The notes under the pieces were generated by a model that had not been told where the DNA came from, made no database searches, and was given only the letters and a program-made list of their open reading frames with translations. A DNA stretch of 64,000 nt, taken from NCBI GenBank assembly GCA_003999685.1, contig CP021227.1, positions 186,001-250,000 of the forward strand, read 5' to 3'. This document shows, piece after piece, positions 1-12,142 of the stretch (the first letter of the stretch is position 1; each line of letters starts with the position of its first letter). Made by a program: the position numbers and the translations under genes. This DNA is from Taiwanofungus camphoratus (lineage: Eukaryota; Basidiomycota; Agaricomycetes; Polyporales; Taiwanofungaceae).

Positions 1-1735
1 CCTAATCACCCAAGTAATGAGATTGAGGCCTTGCAACAACGGTTAGCTCATGCTCAGAGGCAGATCAATACTCTGAAGGGCACGTTGCAGAGGGAGAAGG
101 AGCTCCGGATGGAATACAGGCGCAAACTCGACTCATCTCCTGGGTATGCCATCGAGGAAGAGCAAGAACCTGTGATAGACGAAGAAGATGAGGTGCCTAA
201 GCCCAAGCCACGCTTGACACCATTCCGTGCAGGCAGGGGCCGCGGCAGGGGTAGAGGCAGGGGTGGTCTTACACTCATCCAACGGCTGGGAATGGCAGCG
301 AATAGTCCAGCTTCCGAATACAATGACGACGAAGTGCGCGAGACCTCTCCACCGCCGCCTGTCCCTCCGCTCCCTGCTGCCTTCCAGGTTGAAGATATCG
401 CTAATGTCGACACGGAAGACGAAGATGAGCTAGACGTACAAGCTTCCCCCTCACCTCATTTGACTTCAAACCGCACGAGCGTGGACGGGATGGATCCTGC
501 GTTTGCGAATGTTCTCCGTCGATCCGCCTCTGCCAGCTCGCTACCGCAAGTGAGTCCCCTTCGACAGTCTGTCGTTGCAAGGACATCTAGGGGAGGAACT
601 CTACCTCGCCGGTCTAGGGGTGGCGCCGCGTACCAGGATGCTCGACCACCATCACTGGTAGGACAGCCCGAGGCCTTGGCCGCGGAGCTCGGGCTAGGAT
701 TGGGAGCCGCCTTGAACGACAGTGTGGAGGTCCAAGAGCCAGCTCCCGCCGTCGAGACTGCCGAGTCTGGGGTTCAGACTGACTTCGATGAGCTACCAGC
801 TCCCCCTCTGCCCCCGATTCACGTCACGCCTGCCATGTCAGAGATAGGTGTTCAAGTAGATCCGGAACCTCTGCCTTTGAAGGCGATGTCCGAAGTCTCT
901 TTGCAGACAGACGCGGAGCCTGTGCTAGTTCGCACAGAAACGGGAGTGCAGCATGTGGAACCTGAATCAGTCCACATATCGAACGCAGTGTCTGTCCCTG
1001 AGCATCAACGGCTCTCTCCTGCACCGATCCTCATTCAAGCTGAGACGCAGACTCCGCGTGTGCAATCCATTGATGTTGACGTTCAGACAATTCCTGAGCC
1101 TGAGCCTGAGCCCGTAGAAAAGGTAGACATGGACATCCAGACACAGCCACCACCGCTCGCAGTCACTATCGAAGTACAGACACAAACATTGGAGCCTGTT
1201 GCTGTTGATGTGGAGGTACAAGCAATGCAGAGCGAAATACCCCGCCTACTCTGTGTCGACCAGGCCTCCGTTACTGCAGAGTCGTCGTATGGAGATTCCA
1301 GCGGTGATACGACAATTCATGCCAGGCCAGCGTCGCTTCTGCTGTCAGAGGAAGGCCACGAGTACTACGATACCGAGACAGAGACAGGCTCGGTCATGGA
1401 GACAGACACCGACGCCTACCAGGATGCCCATCAAAGTTCAGTTCTTCCGACTCCTACTGAGTCACTCGATGACTTCCACTCGATCATGACCGTCTCGGAC
1501 AACGATTTCTCCGAAAGTGAGGACGACAACGAGAGCATCAGAGCTTCTCGTTTACCTAGCCGTCAGGACCTGTCGGCTATGTCCTCTACTGTTTCTGTCG
1601 CAGAGCCATCGTCGTTGACCTCGGTTCTACCTGAACCAGCACGCACATATGAGTCGAGAGCGGTTTCTACTGACCCCATCGAGGAGGTAAGGCGCCTGGA
1701 GCCTGAGGTGCAGGAACAACAGGTGGAAACCGAGT

Positions 1736-1772
<37 letters not shown>

Positions 1773-3914
1773 GAAAGCCGAGCTCAAGGAAATGTCGGTG
1801 CAGACGGATGAGTGGGTCCCTCCTACCTCGCCTCCTCCTACAGCTCCTGTCGCCGCTCCTGTCACCGCTCCTGTTACCGCCCCTCCTACCCCAGCACCTG
1901 GTCCAGTCCCCACTTTGTACCGTGTAGGTGTCAACTCTCAGCAATTCCAATTCATTTCACCCCCTTCATCAGCCGGCCCGACAACTATGTCGCTGCCCAT
2001 TGTTGCCGCTCCTTCACCAAACACAACCATCAGAGATTCAAATGCGACCTTCATTTCTCGTCCTCGAACCTCTCATTCCGAGAGGCGACAGTCTATTGAG
2101 TCTACTTTATCGTCTGTGCTAGATGATCTGGCCACACGTTCTCGTACGCCATCTACTGTACTGAATGGGATTGACAAATCTCGACCACCTATGATGGTCC
2201 TTCCACCCCCTCCTCGTCAGCCTCCACCACCCAACAGCATGCCTCCACCTCAATTCATACCCGAGAAGAGGCTCTCCCACGATATACCCCCACCGCGTCC
2301 ATCGTCGCCGCCTCCGCCGGAACTCATCCAGCGTGCCACGACGCCAACTTTTGGCAGTGTTCTATCGGTTCCCGGTGGAAAAGCGTTCGGACTACGGCAA
2401 CATGGCTCAAGTATGCCGCCGTCTCAGCAAGGTATTCGTCAATTGCCATCTACAAGTAGCTTCCGATCGGCGGTGAATGCGGCAGCACGAGCCCCGTTGT
2501 CAAGTCCCACCCCCTCTGCAATGTCGTTCAATCTCAGGGAGAGGGAACGTCGGGAACTCTCGTCGACATCCCTCAATTCTGGGGCTCAAAGCATAGGTTC
2601 TCAACGCTCTTCAATGTCATCTGATCACCATGCATTCGAACAGCATGCACAGAGGCTGGGCAATGCGACTATAACACCCGATCGAACAGCAGATATGTCG
2701 TCTCGGAGTGCAGCCGGAGGATCGACAGACCCAGCAATCATCCATGCAATTACGCAGACGATGATTGGCGAGTTCCTTTATAAGTACACTCGTCGCGCTA
2801 TTGGCAAGGGTCATGGCTCGAGCCGGCACAAACGATTCTTCTGGGTGCATCCATATACCAGAACATTGTACTGGAGCTCAGCGGATCCTGGTTCGTCCAA
2901 TGTCTCAGAATCCAGCGCGAAAAGCAGTATGTGCTCTTTAGCAAATGTTGTGGATATGGCTGACCCCTTATATTCCCTATTTCAGCATACATTGAGGCAG
3001 TCCGATCTGTATTAGACCCGAACCCAATGCCGCCAGGTGTTTATCAGTACAGCCTTGTTGTATCGACGCCGCAGCGGGAGATGAAGTTCACCGCTCCCAC
3101 CAAGGACAGGCACGATATATGGCTTAACGTCTGTCTAATCTTTCTTGTGTGATTTGTCCTGCTAATATCTCCCCCTTGCTGGATAACGTAGGCCTTGAAA
3201 TACCTCTTGACCCGACCGAGCGCAATGCCCGTGGGCTCTCCCGGTGGTCCTGCTCCTGCTCCTGCTCCATTGAGCCCTATGTCCATGGACCGGGAATTAC
3301 CTGATGACGAAAACCTGCAACCCCGTCATGTTATCTCGAGTCCTCAAAGTCAGCGCAGCGCTCGGACAGGCAGGACAGCTCTCAGTGTGGAGTCGTGGAA
3401 TATTACTCCTCGCGGACAACGGAGCCAGTCGCAGATTTCGCTAGGGGGCTCCATGGGCAAACGTTCTGGGACGCCAGCTGCTGAATATCTACGTTGGGCG
3501 GAACATGACAATCTACAGAGTCCTTCCAAGGATTATGAACGTATACCCGCCCAGGATGATGAAGATCTTGATTTTGAACTCCATGATGATACCTTGTCAG
3601 ACGGAGGATTTGAAGGCCTGGAGAATGTCCGCGCCTGCTGTGATGGACGCCATACTGTCGGCCGCTCTGGCAAACATGACCATCATCATCACCATCACCA
3701 CCACCACCAACAGCGCGATCTGTCTCGTGCGAGGGATCAGCATCTAGATGCAGTTCCTCATGAGACCGCCCGACCCGCTTCTCCCGCTTGGTCTTTCCGC
3801 TCTCGTGCTGGCAGCGCGACCTCCCACGATGGAAGCGGGTTTTTCTCTAGATTTGGCTCAAGGCGATCGACGAAACCTGTACCGGGTATTGCGGTGGGGA
3901 CTCACGATCCATAA
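1..3914 (+). CDS. Num1/ApsA-type cortical anchor protein with C-terminal PH domain (5' end outside window)
   Basis: The reading frame is open from base 1, so the start lies upstream. Exons are 1-2926, 2986-3128 and 3192-3914; the introns (59 and 63 bp) have GTATGT/CAG and GTCTGT/TAG ends and keep frame. The visible protein begins with a Gln/Glu/Arg-rich probable coiled coil, then an Arg-Gly run, a long acidic Pro/Glu-rich disordered part with about ten VQT-like motifs (763-1815), a Pro-rich stretch, and a PH domain from about 2730 to 3220 (GEFLYKYTRRA near its start, RHKRFFWVHPYTRTLYW inside). A Ser/Pro tail follows, with a ten-residue His run near 3680. Num1, Mcp5 and ApsA bind PI(4,5)P2 at the plasma membrane through this PH domain and anchor dynein and mitochondria or nuclei. 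The family call rests on the PH domain and overall layout; the disordered part is not alignable by eye. Confidence 0.85.
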
Positions 3915-6900
3915 TAATTTTCCTTCATTGCGCGTTCCGCATCTTATTTGAATCCTTTGCTTTCGTCATATTGGCACACCCTACACTCATTTAGTAATGC
4001 GTTTTTTGTCCATGAGTCTTATTTCATCTCGAGTTAGATTGCATGTATCCAGTTATTATGTGCGATTACGCCGTATTCACCAACCGTTCCTTTTCTTGCG
4101 AGATGGCCTCCTTGGCTTGTCATTGTTATCGTGAAGGGTTAAATATTGAACAATCCTTAACTCGCTGCCGATGGCTGATTTCCGTTTGCACAAGAAACAA
4201 GAATTTGTATGACCCATGTAGTCACGTATATCTTCTTGAGTGAGTCGCAGAGGTCACGCATTACATTATGATCGCTCAAGAGTCTCCGAACGATATAGAT
4301 TGTTGCATGTTTGAGTTTTTATGCGTCATGCGATCCTTCTGCCTGACCTGCCAAGGGATCTGACCCTATGTATGTAGACGGCCCACGGTGTGTCATTGCG
4401 CGTCAGGCATTATTAAAACTGGTTATTCACCAAGCACCCGAGTCGTGATAAGAGTGGGAACATGAGGACCTCTCTCATCCTTATGGCGGCCGTGATAGTT
4501 GTTTTCCGTCTTTCGACTTGTACAATGTACAGCGCACGAGGATTGCTGTGCATTCAGTGAGCTAGTGCACTTGTTCCAGGACCGTCTACTAGACGTGGCA
4601 GGTTAATTTCAATTCGGAAGCTCGCACCTTACTCACACGATACGGCAGAACACCACATCGTTGACTACCCCTCAGAGTGATCAAATGACGGATGTCTTCA
4701 TTAACGATCTCAGCAAGGCGAGCGGAACCCACCCCCGGAACTACCGCCTCGTTAGTGTGATCTTGTATTTATGACAGATCCGAAGACGTACTTGCCATGC
4801 TCGGTTCACGTCTCGTGTGTGAAGTCCATGATGCTCGGTTTGCCAATAACAACGTCGGTGCGTATTTGGTGCAGGAAGACCCGCGCAGGGCGTATGTACT
4901 ATGGCTGTGAGATTTCGCACCGTTGATTTTTGGACAAGCACATTTAATTTTGTCATGATACAGAAGAGGGGCTTTCGCGGGTCGCGCGGCCAGTGAGTGT
5001 CTTTGCAAATGATGATGGCGGCTACCCTGACTGCTTTCCTTCCGCGATTCCTCCCTTCTGTCTGGACTTGAGGAACCTATCCGATTTCTTGTCAAGACGT
5101 CACGTGTCGCCCTGTTCTTTAGCCTCATGATACCAGTCTCACAGTCTGGCGACGCGTCCAAGACGCGATGGTTACTGCTAGTGCACACTGGCGAGGTGTG
5201 GCGAACAGGGACCAGTGGGGGGGATCAACACCAACGAGTCGGGATGATGCTGACAAGGAACCGACGGCTCTCGTTGCCTTTGTCATCATCCTTGGGTCAC
5301 GATACACTTATTTTGTCTGGTGTATCCCTCCATCTGTGATCGTCTCTCCCCGGCACTTCGTGTCGACATCTGCTAGTACGTACGTGCTGAGACGTGCGTC
5401 TGTCTTTAGAAAACACATTACTTTTAAGATATCATCCTCGTTGCTTTCGCTTTGTATGCTGATCCCTGTTTGTAGTCAGCCGGGTTTGTATTCAGGTCAT
5501 GTACTCCGAATGCGTCTGGAAATATAAAAATGGTTACGAATACAATCTTGTATTTGTCCTGCCATCTACGCACCGCGAGAGTCAGACATTTTGAATAGCA
5601 ATTCTGGATGCGTCCACGCCTGTCATTGTGACGCTAAGCTTCCCTTGAAGCCCTTGGATCAACCATCTCATACCTCCACTCGATCAGTCCATTCTTGTGT
5701 GCAGAATCGTCCATCCCCTTGATCGATGATCGATAATCGGTGGTGGCCCGGTCGTCGTATATCTTTCCTCTTGACCCATCTCTTCTCCCAAATTGCCTTC
5801 CCCCCTCTTTCCAGTTCACATTGCAGTTTCCTTGCTGGTCGTCCGTATGCGGCACCTGAGATGCGCGATGGCCGCGACTCAACTCCATGCCATGCCAATG
5901 CAGGCTATAACCAAGCGGAGTCAAAATCTGCACCGGGTATGCCGCACTTTGAATGTGCACGGACACGGTGCCCGCGAAGAGCGACTCTGCTATGCACTAC
6001 TATGCCAGGTATTATGGCTCGGGTGATCTCTTCTGGGCCTTGGACGGTGACACACCGAGGCTAGCACCGCATCTACAGTTCTGCTATCTTTGCCGTCCCT
6101 GAGACGGTGTTTGGACCAGCTTGTTTCCGACTACTAGGAGTATATGATCACCATGTGTGTTGGCAATTGCAAGGGTGATCTCATCTACATAGCTATCGAG
6201 TAGGACGTCAAACGGCGTCCGTCATCGCGATCGGCGACCCGCAAAACGAGCTTTCAACGCCGCTGGTCTCAACGGACGGAGATATATGCAGCCGAGGTCA
6301 CTCGCTATACGCACATCATGCGGTCAAAAATTGACAAGCATGGTATATATATTCGCAGCTCGATATCGCTGCAGAAAGACCAGGAGCGTCTAGACTGCCG
6401 TGCGGCGCGTCGGTGCACCTAGCTACTCTGGTGAATCGCGTGGACACGTCTTCATGCCCATCCTCAGCAGTGAGGAAGGGTCACATGGAAACCACACCGT
6501 GTCTCCTCTTGAGGTGAGCGAGAGAGACATGGGACACAAAGTGCGTGCTGCTCCGAATGGAAGAGGAATTAAGGCGTGGGTCGTCGTGCGCTAACGAACG
6601 GAGAAAGGGACAATCGCGAGTGGCAGTGCCAGCTCGTGATATCGGCTTATGGTATGCCTTTCTCTCTTCGCCTCTGGAGGTATTGGGTTGAGAGCCAAGT
6701 ACGCCCGAACGCCCGCATCGATGGTCGAGTCGGTTTGACGTACTGGACTTCTGCGTAAAGAAGACACTCACGAGGTTCGAGCAATAAGGGAGGAAAAAGG
6801 AGAGAGAATCGGTGTTCGTTCGAGACAAACAACACGATCACAAGGAGCGGCTCAACGGGAAGAGGGTTGGAGAGGCGCAAGCCTGAGGTCGGATGACGTC

Positions 6901-8293
6901 GGTCAGAGATGTACTGGAACGCGTCAGCAAAGAGGAGGCGTGATGAACACGGCCAGGGCGTCCATGACCTGCCTCGATCGATGGTGTCTATCGCGTCCTC
7001 ACGATTCCCGTTATCTGTATGTTAGTAAACAACCACTTGCATCTGTGCAACGTATCGCGGGGATGATGGCGTAACCCACCGAGACCAGATGCTTCACGGC
7101 TGCAATGCGAGAAAACACGGATTTGAAAGAGGGAATAGAAGACGATAGCGAGACTTTGCGAACCGGCGAGTGTTGTCAGAGAATGCAAGTACAGAAACGG
7201 TGCGTCGTGGGGACATGAGAACGTGCTGTGTACATGCCATGCCCAACCAGTCAGGACCACGCATCGGCGGCTTGTCGATATTGCCTCCTCACTAGTCGTT
7301 CGTGAGCACTAGCTTTGGGGGAGTATCTTGAGCAGGACGACTTAAGGAGGGTTCGCGGCTGAGAAGCAGCCATGGGAGGGATACTATCGTAAGGGCGACA
7401 CCAGGTCCAATGTTCAACCTGAGGAAACGACGGGCACATAACCCGGAGTTCTGAGAGGAACACAGCACGACGAGTGAGCAGGACCTCCTGTATATCAGTA
7501 CGGTACAAAGAGCACGCCCTTGAATATATAGCATACAACATACCGAGCATGAACGGGACACGATAAGTATTGAAAAGAGCACGCGCATACATACAAAACC
7601 AGGGCATGGATGATCGAAGTGGGGCAGTATGGGGAGGGAAGGCCCCCGATCAGGCATACAAATGTGGGAAGTCATTATGAGCGCTACGAACGAACGACAG
7701 GCCAATAGCGGATGTCGGAGGAATGGCGTGATGGGACAGCAACGAGCCACGGATTACGATCAATTGTTGGGCAATTTGCAGTATTCTACGAGCATGCCAA
7801 GCAGCGCGATGGGGTTGGCCCTCTGCCTCACGACACAGCTTGGCCCACGGCTCCGGGGAGATGTTTGCGAGCGTCACGGTATAGTTCAACCACCCAATAT
7901 GCAGTGACATTAAAAACGTACTAGGCATGGATCGAGCATCGTAAGTATTGAGTGTATCGATATACATACATATGAAGCCAAGGCATGGTCCAAGATGAGA
8001 ATGGAGTGGACGAAGGTATCGATCGGAAAGTAGCGTCGAAAAGCGCAGCGATAGTTATGACGGGTGCGTACGGGAGGGGTGTATCGACACAAAAGAGATG
8101 TAGGATCAGTGGCCCCTTGCATGGAGAGAGAAATCGCGTGACAACGCCAGCCAGAGTGGTTCCACGGGGGACCTCTAGCGGGCATGATTCATTCGAGGGG
8201 GATCTGCATATTCGCTAGGATCGCGAATGTGCATGCTCATTGTGCTCATCTGATAGTAACAGGCCTGGATCCAGCATACGATGCATTGATGGC
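3915..8293. other. intergenic region, no recognisable gene
   Basis: About 4.4 kb between the Num1-type gene and the F-box gene. Open frames of up to about 150 codons exist on both strands, but none shows a domain, a convincing intron pattern or sustained coding bias. Bases 7545-8020 hold degenerate repeats related to the 3' end of the neighbouring F-box gene, listed separately. The first 300 bases after the stop are presumably 3' UTR. Confidence 0.5.
7545..8020 (-). pseudogene. degenerate duplicates of the F-box gene 3' end
   Basis: On the minus strand, 7760-7850 encodes QPHRAAWHARRILQIAQ, which resembles the C-terminus of the F-box protein (QLHRTAWHARGILHIVT, 8294-8345). The DNA between also recurs: a block around 7550-7620 (CGATAAGTATTGA, CATACATAC, GGCATGG) has a second version at 7925-7995 in the same order. 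This looks like decayed tandem duplication of the terminal coding piece and its downstream sequence. Only short pieces are alignable by eye. Confidence 0.45.
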
Positions 8294-9542
8294 TTAAGTC
8301 ACTATATGCAGTATCCCCCGAGCATGCCAAGCAGTACGATGGAGCTGACTCTTTGCCTCGACCACAAGCCTGTCCTCAGTCTCGGAACGAATGAACGATC
8401 CTGTAAGAAGAACGTCGACTGCCCTCATTTTGTTGAAGCGCTCGTGTGTGATGACATCATTGACACGGTCCCAGTTAACAGTGTCGTCGAGTGACAGCGG
8501 TGCATCAGCATCACCGACGTCAGAGAGACCTTGCTGGGATGACGTATGCTCTGTGAGTGTAATCCTGAATTCGAGCTCTTGGACGTGGTTGGAAGCGACG
8601 TGAGACAGCAAGCGTGCCACTCCGTCCCAGTAGATCGGCCACTGCGACGCTGTGATGATGGACCATGAAATCGTCAGCGATTGCAAGCTGTGGTTGTGTT
8701 CCAAGTTGCATTGCTCTCCTGCCACCACAACCGGTCAGAGAATAGGCTATCACAGGTACTCCCTGTGGCTCACCTGCAAGGTTCACAGGTACAGTAAGGA
8801 CATGCAGGACATCTCCGAGAGACCTGAGCAGAGTGGTCATAGCTGAGCACCAATCACATCGATCCTGCTCTTCGGACAACACAAATCCAAGAAACAGTGT
8901 TCTGATCGTCCGAGCAGACGCCGATGCATCGAGGAAGCAACACCACTCGGCCAGCTCTCTAGCATCAATCCTGTAAAAGCTGAGCTCGCGCAGTCGTGGG
9001 CGCGCAAGGATGGGATAGCGAGCGCCAACATCATTAGATGTCACTTTTGATCTCCACGTGAATTTGGTGAGCTGCGGAAGCCCACAGACGAGACGCCGCA
9101 CATCACGGAAGGCCGGGAACTTGCAATCGACGAGATTGAGACAGGTGACGGATCTGAACCGTGCAATGAGACGGAAAAAGCTCGGGTGGGGTCGCGTCTG
9201 ATTACACCAATCGACATCCCAGATGGTGAATACTCTGAGCTTGGACATGCGAGGTGCGAGCAAATGGGGCACCACATGCACATACGGCTTCCGCCTGTCC
9301 TCCTGAATCTCCAGACTTTGTATATGGTCATAATATGGCCACATTCGCTGATCGTGCAGAACATCATCTACAACGCCATCAAACTCTGAGCGGTCTCGAA
9401 TATACAAACTGGGTTGTAGGTAGAGACGGCTGCGAGGAAGCCAGGCGTGGCACACAAGAGCGCAATTGTACAATGTTCTGAAGTCATACCACAAAAAGTC
9501 AATGATGTAGTCGGTCACCTCCGGTGGAAGGTAGGGGATCAT
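8294..9542 (-). CDS. F-box protein
   Basis: Two exons, 9542-8774 and 8718-8294, with a 55-bp intron (GTGAGC...GGCAG, CTGAC branch-like site) that keeps frame, giving about 397 residues. The first 42 residues form an F-box-like segment (LPPEVTDYIIDFLWYD, ALVCHAWLPRSRLYL). The rest alternates short hydrophobic and polar stretches like the leucine-rich-repeat-like C-termini of Agaricomycete F-box proteins. The start at 9542 places the F-box at the very N-terminus; an in-frame ATG at 9770 would add 76 residues that look like upstream sequence. F-box proteins bind Skp1 and recruit substrates to SCF ubiquitin ligases. This family is greatly expanded in mushroom-forming fungi, so the substrate cannot be guessed. 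Confidence 0.75.
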
Positions 9543-12142
9543 GTCTGCGTTGTCAGTCAGGAAGGTCGAGTCGAGGGGAATCGAGGAGAAGGAGACGATA
9601 TCAACGCGAAGGACTATATTTATCGTGTCTGCCAGTAGGTGGCAGCGAGCGCCATGCGCAATGAAGAAGACGCCCATATACTCACAGGACCTTGGCGCTT
9701 CGTCCGACATGCCAGTGACCACCATGACATCTTGTGTGAACATAATTGCACAGGAGGAAGGGCACGACATCAGATGCGCGTCGCGATTTCACAGGTCGAG
9801 TCCAAGGTCATGCCCGAATCTCCGTTGTGAAACTCACGGTGCACATACGCAGCATACATAGATAACGCCAGCAGTGTACGGGCGTTGCACGGCACGCCAT
9901 GCCGAGCACATGAGTTACAGCGATAAGGACACCGGAATCGAGCAGTCTACGGGCGTCCAGAAGAAACAAGACGCCTACGCCGCCCCTCCAAAAATAATCC
10001 TGCCGTCCTCGATCGAGAAAGGTCATCACCAAAATAAGCAGCGCACAAGACTGAGCGGCGCGTGCCAAACAGAGTCGACGCAGACTCGCCCAAAGACCTT
10101 CACGGCATACGACAATTTCATGGGATCCATACTCCTCCGACCCAAGCACAACGTTGGTCATTTGCCAACGACGCTGGAATAGTTCACGCAGACAACAAAT
10201 CTCCACACGGTAAGGCTGGACATGAAAAGACCCGGTGCAGTGTCATGGACAGGTTTGAGCCGTAAGGGACCACCGGCTTGCAGACAGTTCAAAAGGAGAC
10301 AGGGGCAGCACAGGCAGGGCACTGCACTTATGAGTGGCAACAGGGTTGCGGCTGATATGGTTTACAGCCGTAGCCGGTCCAGAGATCTGTCCAAGTATAC
10401 TTTTTTTCCCTGTGTATAGGAGGAGTTCCAGTTCTAGAGAGAACGGAGACAAGGAGACGAAGTGTCTTGCGTCAGCTCATGTACCCAGATATGTGTCCAG
10501 AGACGAGGTGACCGTCAAGTACCTCCGATTGTGAGCAATGCCAGGGTGGGCAGAGTGATATAATCAGAGCGTCATGTCGCAGCAGCAGCATTGTCGACTG
10601 CAGTACTTTGTCCCCAGCCGAGAAATGGGAGTGCAATAGCAACGGGGTTTCGACAAGACTGATAATATCAGGGGAGAGCACAGTCTTCGGACGATGCATG
10701 ACAAACTAGTCAAAGCGACAGCGAACGCAAGAAAAAGCTCGGACTCGGACATGAGCGTAACGGAAGAGCGCTCGGCGCAAAGAACCCTAACCTGACTGCC
10801 TGGGGTCCAACCTGGTTATGATCGCTGCGTCGCACCAACTACTTACTACAACGTCGCATTGTGCTCGTCACTGAAGTCTCAGACAAGCTCCCGGACACGC
10901 TTGAACCCTCTCGTACCGTAAACCGTCGTCAACATTATCTATGCTCAGTTATTGACTCTGGGCTCGCTTGTAAAGTTACACGTCCCTTCAAGTTCGGTCG
11001 CATGTAATAGACACTGTCTACACTTGTGCTTAGAGTTTGCGGTTCTCTCAACTCGTCTCACAATACTTAGGGATCATCCTTTTACAACACGAAGTACAGG
11101 CGGATTAGAGACAAACATGCCTGCTGTCGCTCGATACTATGGTTTTACTAGCTTTGTAAAATGAACAGGCTTTGCAAAATAGTCTCCTGAGCACGACAAC
11201 CCTCACCAAACCTAAAGGAACTCATTGGATATATGTATCTAGTAATACTCTATTGTACTATCAACTTAAAGTATAAAACCATTCACTGTAGCCATCTTAC
11301 GAGACACAAATGCATCGTTGTGAGAGCAGATCTAGTCCGATCCTGCCCATGGTTCTTCCTAAAAATTTCAGTGCATCAGGGCTTCATTCCTTTCATTCAG
11401 GCCCTGCACTGAGTGAAATATTAAATAAGCTCTTTTTTGTGTAGAAAGCAGGACATTGTGCAAGAGTGACAAATGACAGCCACATTGCTCAGAAAGGGAA
11501 TCACGCTAGATAACTCCGATTCGGCCAGTGGCGGCAGCAGCACTAACTGAAAGCTACACCGCCAATCGTGTCCGGGGAGATTGAGATATGAGCGAGTCCG
11601 GTGATCGTCAGACCGTTCGTCGGACTTTGCACAGCGCGTTAGCATATGTTCGTCAGACGATCTGACCAACCTGGGAGTAATCTTGTGAACCAGGTGACTG
11701 GAGGATTGAAAATATATCAACGAGGGCCGTGGTAAAAGCAATCTCCAGTACGAGCAATCGTGCGACTGTATGATGTACCTCACTACTCCAGCAGGCTACA
11801 AAAATATATGTACATAATGTCAGTCAAGTGCATGGATAGCCTCCGAATGGCCTCTCAACAACAACATGTTGGCAGGCATTTCTAGGCTTTGCTATCAGAC
11901 GGGGGCTAGCCTCACAGGCCGCTGTGATCACATTGTGAGACGTGCTGCAATCTTATGTTTCCGTCAAGTTGTCCTTCCTGTTCAAATACTTACAGCTGTT
12001 TGTCAGATGCACTTCTCAAGAGACAAATCAGGCTACAGATCAGATAGATAAGAGACGGCGAGATGGTAAACAATTACATCTAAGTCAATTAGCCACCTGA
12101 TGCACGGCTGTACCTGCAGGAGCTTTCGTGCCTTTTGCCTCC
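9543..12142. other. intergenic region, no recognisable gene
   Basis: About 2.6 kb upstream of the F-box gene and left of the Plavaka element. One minus-strand frame (10206-9808, 132 codons) has a Leu/Ala/Val-rich stretch that could be a decayed membrane segment, but no family is recognisable. Nothing else stands out. The 3' end and terminal inverted repeat of the Plavaka element may lie near 11.8-12.1 kb, but I could not pin them down. Confidence 0.4.

Noticed and set aside
54-413. Open frames opposite to and out of frame with the Num1-like gene, including Gly/Ser-rich and Arg-rich ones
   Set aside because: They mirror the low-complexity Glu-Pro, Arg-Gly and Pro-rich codons of the real frame and have no domain.
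9808-10206. 132-codon minus-strand frame with a hydrophobic stretch
   Set aside because: It faintly recalls fungal multi-pass membrane proteins but has no clear family match or exon structure.
10780-10800. CCCTAACC-like bases that might be telomeric
   Set aside because: Only one or two units, no array.
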